Origin: Ponticaulis sp. | GTDB lineage: Bacteria; Pseudomonadota; Alphaproteobacteria; Caulobacterales; Hyphomonadaceae | Assembly: GCA_002701295.1 (NCBI GenBank) | Contig: NZUJ01000115.1 | Coordinates: 1-54,777, forward strand | Direction: 5' to 3' | Length of the DNA stretch: 54,777 nucleotides | In this document: one piece after another, positions 51,305-54,777 of the stretch | Layout: each line of letters begins with the position of its first letter | Position numbering within the stretch: the stretch's first letter is position 1 | The notes under the pieces: model-generated | Database searches by the model: none | Told to the model about the DNA's origin: nothing | Seen by the model: the letters and a program-made list of their open reading frames with translations, nothing else | Position numbers and translations under genes: made by a program

Positions 51305-51742
51305 ATGTCAGATATTAACATCGACGAACTATTAGACATCTCTCTAGACGATTTAAACGATTTACCTGAGTTTAAACCTTTCCCTGCTGGCAGTCACTTA
51401 ATTAAGATGACTATGGATAAGAAAGAAGTTAACGAAAAACCTTGCGTAGAAATTAAGCTTGTCATGGTTGAAACCGTAGAGCTTGCTAAAGAAGTAAGCG
51501 AAGACAAGAAATGTGTGGAAGGTGATGAAACTTCTATCTTGTGCGACTTAACTAATGAGTACGGACAGGGTAACTTAAAGGCAATCTGTAAGCCTATTGG
51601 TGAAGCGCTTGGTACTTCTAATCTGTCTGAGATTGTGGCATCTGTTAAAGACCTTGAATGTGCGGTAACTACTACCTTACGTAAGGACAAGAACGATCCT
51701 GATAAGTTCTACACGCAGATTAAACAGGTTACACTAGGCTAA
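51305..51742 (+). CDS. Second copy: SSB-like OB-fold protein
   Basis: The translation is identical to that of 7748-8185. It carries the second copy of one of the very few GATC sites (near 51695). Confidence 0.65.
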   Translation: MSDINIDELLDISLDDLNDLPEFKPFPAGSHLIKMTMDKKEVNEKPCVEIKLVMVETVELAKEVSEDKKCVEGDETSILCDLTNEYGQGNLKAICKPIGEALGTSNLSEIVASVKDLECAVTTTLRKDKNDPDKFYTQIKQVTLG

Positions 51743-51766
51743 TAGCTTATCGTAATTTAAGTGAGT

Positions 51767-51795
51767 AGCCCTGTTTAATTACGGGGCTTCTTTAT
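51767..51795 (+). terminator. Second copy: terminator after the SSB-like gene
   Basis: Same stem and broken T tract as 8210-8238. Confidence 0.65.
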
Positions 51796-51852
51796 TAAAG
51801 ATTGTTATTTATAGCTGTCTTTACTAAGGAACATAACCACGGAGATACTACC

Positions 51853-51942
51853 ATGTTTAAGTTAAACTACATTACAATGTGTATTAGAGCTGCAATGTAC
51901 GGAGTTGTTTATCAGAAGGAGACTAACAATGAAGATAAGTAA
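51853..51942 (+). CDS. Second copy: possible 29-aa leader peptide
   Basis: Same as 8296-8385. Confidence 0.4.
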   Translation: MFKLNYITMCIRAAMYGVVYQKETNNEDK

Positions 51943-52150
51943 AGCTCATTTGTTGGCTGCGTTAAGCAATACACTAACACACAACACTACTGATGGTGCT
52001 ACTAAGTCTTTATTAACTGTTAGCCTTATCAACACAGATGCTGCTGCACCTAGTAGCACACCTAAGCCTGTTGATACTTACCAGAGTAGGCAACGTAAGA
52101 AGAAACTTGCTAAGAGGAAGAAGAAACTGAGACAAAGGAATAAGGGATAG
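51929..52150 (+). CDS. Second copy: 73-aa protein with basic tail
   Basis: Same as 8372-8593; start at the ATG behind AGAAGGAG. Confidence 0.7.
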   Translation: MKISKAHLLAALSNTLTHNTTDGATKSLLTVSLINTDAAAPSSTPKPVDTYQSRQRKKKLAKRKKKLRQRNKG

Positions 52151-52154
52151 GCTA

Positions 52155-52421
52155 ATGAAAAAGTATCATAGACCTAGTAACAAGCAACGGGTAGCACGTA
52201 CTAGAAACTTCCAAAAGTTCCAGCTAGCTAGTATGAAAAGTTCACTTAGTGGTATTAATAGTGACTGGCGAAACATAAAGCACCTTGTAGCTGTTAGCCC
52301 AGACTACTTAAAAGAGTTACAGAAGTTACGGGAAGCTGAACAGCTGATAAGGCATGTTTTAGGTAGCTGGGATGAAGTAACTGCTGAGTGTATTGCAGTA
52401 ACAACTAACGAGGAGAAATAG
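52155..52421 (+). CDS. Second copy: 88-aa basic protein
   Basis: The translation is identical to that of 8598-8864. Confidence 0.7.
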   Translation: MKKYHRPSNKQRVARTRNFQKFQLASMKSSLSGINSDWRNIKHLVAVSPDYLKELQKLREAEQLIRHVLGSWDEVTAECIAVTTNEEK

Positions 52422-52425
52422 AAAC

Positions 52426-54777
52426 ATGAGTACACAACTACAAGTTATGAAAGATAAGTTAGCTAAGATGCGCGCTGAGAAAAAGAATGCTGTAGCTGTA
52501 AATAGCAGTGTTCTTTTTTGGGGTACTGGGCATGATAAAGCATACTTACCTATGTTGAAGTCTTGTGTTGGTAGTACTCATGTTATAGTAAACACTACTG
52601 CTATTAGTACTCTTACTCAGTTTACTCTACACTGTAAGAGCAAGCACTTAACTAAAGTGTTTACTACCTCTGTACCTTTGTTGAGATTACTACTTAAATG
52701 GGATAAGCGGGCTGCACCTAGTCTGTCTAACTATGCAGGTAGTTATTTTAATATAGAGGGTATAGAGATAGTATTCATTAACCCCCTCAAACAACTAGCT
52801 ACTGTTAGCTACGGCAAGTTTATGGCAACCCGTCATATATCTAAGTTATCTAATCCTGATAATTGGTTTAAACCCCCTGAATTTAAATGGCATGTAATAG
52901 ATGAACGTAACTACGAGTCCGCTTTAGCATGTCTTAAACAAGATAACTGCCTGTTAATAGGTATTGATGTTGAGACTCTTAAAGACCACACCCGTATTAA
53001 GTGCTTATCTTATACTGGCCTGTGGGAAGATAGCAGTGAGCCTAGCGGATACCATACTGAGACTTATGTATTAGCTATAGATAGTATGTTTGCAGTAGAG
53101 ATAATGCGTAAGTTTAATTGGGACACTAAAGCAGCTAAGGTAATGCAGAATGGTAAGTATGACATAGCTTATTTTGCTAGGTACAATGCACCTGTATATA
53201 ATTACCAATATGATACTGCTATGATGTTCCATTCGTGGTATGCAGAGTTACCTAAAGACTTAGGTTTCCTTAACAGCTTCCTTATTCGTGAGGCTTATTA
53301 CTGGAAAGACTTATCAGATACAAATGACTTGTATGAATACTATCGCTATAATGCTCTTGATACTTGGGGTACTGTTATGGCGTGTGTTGTCATGTTAGCA
53401 GAAATGCCAGATTGGGCTATTAAGAACTATAAAGATGAGTTCCCGCTAACATTCCCTAGCCACATGTGTGAGTTACGTGGTATAAAGCGTGACATTAGTA
53501 GGATGGAAGAAGCCTATAAACAAGGTGATAGTATACGTGCAGAATACCAAGCTAGATTAGATACAGTATTAAGTACCCCCGAAGGCTCTGAATTTAATGT
53601 AAGTTCGCCTAAGCAAATGAAGCAACTATTATTTATATTAGGTTGCGGTGACTTAAAGTCTGCTGATGAAAAAAGTCTAAAGAAGGCTATGGATAGAAGT
53701 CCTATTAATCAACGTATATTAGGTTATGTATTAAACATACGTAAGATTCGTAAGGAACTATCTACATATATAACAGTAGGTAAAGAGTTCCAAGAAAAGA
53801 ATAAAGATAGAATACTATTCTCTATTAACCCACATGGCACTGATACAGGCAGACAAGCTAGTAGAGAACATGCTTTTTGGTGTGGAGTTAACATACAGAA
53901 TATACCTAGAGGTGGTGCAGTTAAGTCTACTTATGTAGCAGATGAAGGCTTTGCTTTATTTGAAGTAGACTTAGAACAAGCTGAATCGCGGGACACTGCT
54001 TATTTAAGTGGTGATACTAACCTTATTAATGCGGTTGAACACTCACCTGATTTTCACAGTGCTAATGCTAGTGCTTTCTTCGGTATACCCTTTGAAGATA
54101 TATTCGATGTTAAGGCAGGCAAAGTACTTAATAAACCATTACGACAATTAGCTAAACCTGTTAACCACGGTGCTAACTATAACATGGGAGCCTACGTATT
54201 AATAGATACTATGGGTGTTGCTCATATATGGTTAGCTAAAGAGTTACTAGCTTTAAATAAATTCTTCTCTGCTGTGCAGGTGGCTGAACATCTGTTAGAA
54301 CAATTCCACAAGGCTTACCCCAAAATAAGAGCTGTATTTCATAAAGGTGCTATTAAAGAAGTATTACTTACTGGATTACTACGCTCTCAAGCAGTTCACC
54401 ATAACTGGACTGAAACTAAAACCATGCTAGAAAACCCCTCTATTAAAGATAAATGGAACTCTGAATGGGAACATATGTATACCGAAGCTGGCGGTGCTTG
54501 GACTAGAAGGTGCTTTAAAGACCCTAGTAAGTCTAAGACAGCGGCTAACGCTTACATAGCACACCCACCACAATCCTTAAATGCAATGACACTAAATAAA
54601 TCATTTATTACAGTATATAAAGATATAGCAATCAATCCTAAGTATAGCGATAATTTCAAGTTAATAGCACAAGTTCATGATTCCATAATAGGGCAGTATA
54701 GATTAGGTCATAGTTATTTAATGGAGATGGTCAGAGAACGTATGGAAGTACCAGTAACTATTAAAGGTTACGATAAC
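52426..54777 (+). CDS. Second copy: family A DNA polymerase, cut by window end
   Basis: First 784 of 813 codons of the polymerase complete at 8869-11310. All exonuclease and polymerase motifs are included; only the last 29 residues are missing because the window stops. Confidence 0.95.
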   Translation, partial: MSTQLQVMKDKLAKMRAEKKNAVAVNSSVLFWGTGHDKAYLPMLKSCVGSTHVIVNTTAISTLTQFTLHCKSKHLTKVFTTSVPLLRLLLKWDKRAAPSLSNYAGSYFNIEGIEIVFINPLKQLATVSYGKFMATRHISKLSNPDNWFKPPEFKWHVIDERNYESALACLKQDNCLLIGIDVETLKDHTRIKCLSYTGLWEDSSEPSGYHTETYVLAIDSMFAVEIMRKFNWDTKAAKVMQNGKYDIAYFARYNAPVYNYQYDTAMMFHSWYAELPKDLGFLNSFLIREAYYWKDLSDTNDLYEYYRYNALDTWGTVMACVVMLAEMPDWAIKNYKDEFPLTFPSHMCELRGIKRDISRMEEAYKQGDSIRAEYQARLDTVLSTPEGSEFNVSSPKQMKQLLFILGCGDLKSADEKSLKKAMDRSPINQRILGYVLNIRKIRKELSTYITVGKEFQEKNKDRILFSINPHGTDTGRQASREHAFWCGVNIQNIPRGGAVKSTYVADEGFALFEVDLEQAESRDTAYLSGDTNLINAVEHSPDFHSANASAFFGIPFEDIFDVKAGKVLNKPLRQLAKPVNHGANYNMGAYVLIDTMGVAHIWLAKELLALNKFFSAVQVAEHLLEQFHKAYPKIRAVFHKGAIKEVLLTGLLRSQAVHHNWTETKTMLENPSIKDKWNSEWEHMYTEAGGAWTRRCFKDPSKSKTAANAYIAHPPQSLNAMTLNKSFITVYKDIAINPKYSDNFKLIAQVHDSIIGQYRLGHSYLMEMVRERMEVPVTIKGYDN

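Larger units (their letters stand above)
43559..54777. repeat. Second copy of the 11.2-kb wrap-around duplication
   Basis: Repeats 1-11220 in direct orientation. Differences seen: G at 45861 against A at 2303, and nine T (47542-47550) against ten (3984-3993). It ends inside the polymerase gene. Confidence 0.95.

Overview
The window is the genome of a strictly lytic, short-tailed (podovirus-type) tailed phage, read about 1.26 times around. Positions 1-11220 return as 43559-54777, so the unit is about 43,557-43,558 bp and the last fifth of the window is a second copy of the first. The two copies are not quite identical: I see one substitution and one homopolymer length change. DNA is AT-rich (by eye roughly 36-37% GC). 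Genes are densely packed with overlapping stops and starts and ordinary AGGAG-type ribosome sites. I see no integrase, repressor, tRNA, rRNA or phage RNA polymerase. Promoters look like host sigma70 promoters, so the host is a bacterium, probably a gamma- or alphaproteobacterium of an aquatic habitat (inference only).

Layout on the circle: two long opposing transcription units leave a control region at 37.2-37.9 kb and meet tail to tail at 16,048/16,049 with no spacer. The plus-strand unit runs from 37.9 kb through the wrap point to 16.0 kb. It starts with two leader genes (124 and 232 aa) and a 730-bp non-coding stretch with paired 44-bp inverted elements. A block of small unknown early genes follows (39.8-43.7 kb). 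Then comes replication and recombination: Dda/RecD-like helicase, Cas4-like Fe-S nuclease, Sak4-like RecA-fold ATPase, OB-fold SSB-like protein, family A DNA polymerase, DUF3987-like ATPase, DnaQ/DexA-like exonuclease, a transglutaminase-like protein and a MazG-like pyrophosphohydrolase.

The minus-strand unit (37.2 down to 16.05 kb) is the virion and lysis block in order: small terminase, small linker gene, large terminase, portal, a small gene, scaffold, SU10-like major capsid protein, capsid-neighbour protein, an internal terminator, head-tail adaptor, tailspike, pesticin-type endolysin, holin-like protein, XhlA-like membrane protein, beta-propeller-like tail nozzle protein, an unlisted 52-aa coiled-coil gene, GNAT-fold protein and three putative ejection proteins (126, 649 and 1645 aa).

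Points that stand out: (1) near-absence of GATC, apparently enforced by Asp codon choice; (2) a short basic motif shared by the helicase N-terminus (twice), the Sak4 C-terminus and the polymerase N-terminus, possibly a docking peptide for a shared partner; (3) a pair of 44-bp inverted elements with half-sites TTGGCA/TGCCAA around a non-coding segment before the early genes; (4) Shine-Dalgarno sequences buried in the palindrome AGGAATATTCCT in front of three genes; (5) pairs of perfectly or nearly perfectly abutting 16-bp repeats in control regions; (6) two monocistronic, terminator-bounded genes that may be distant paralogues.
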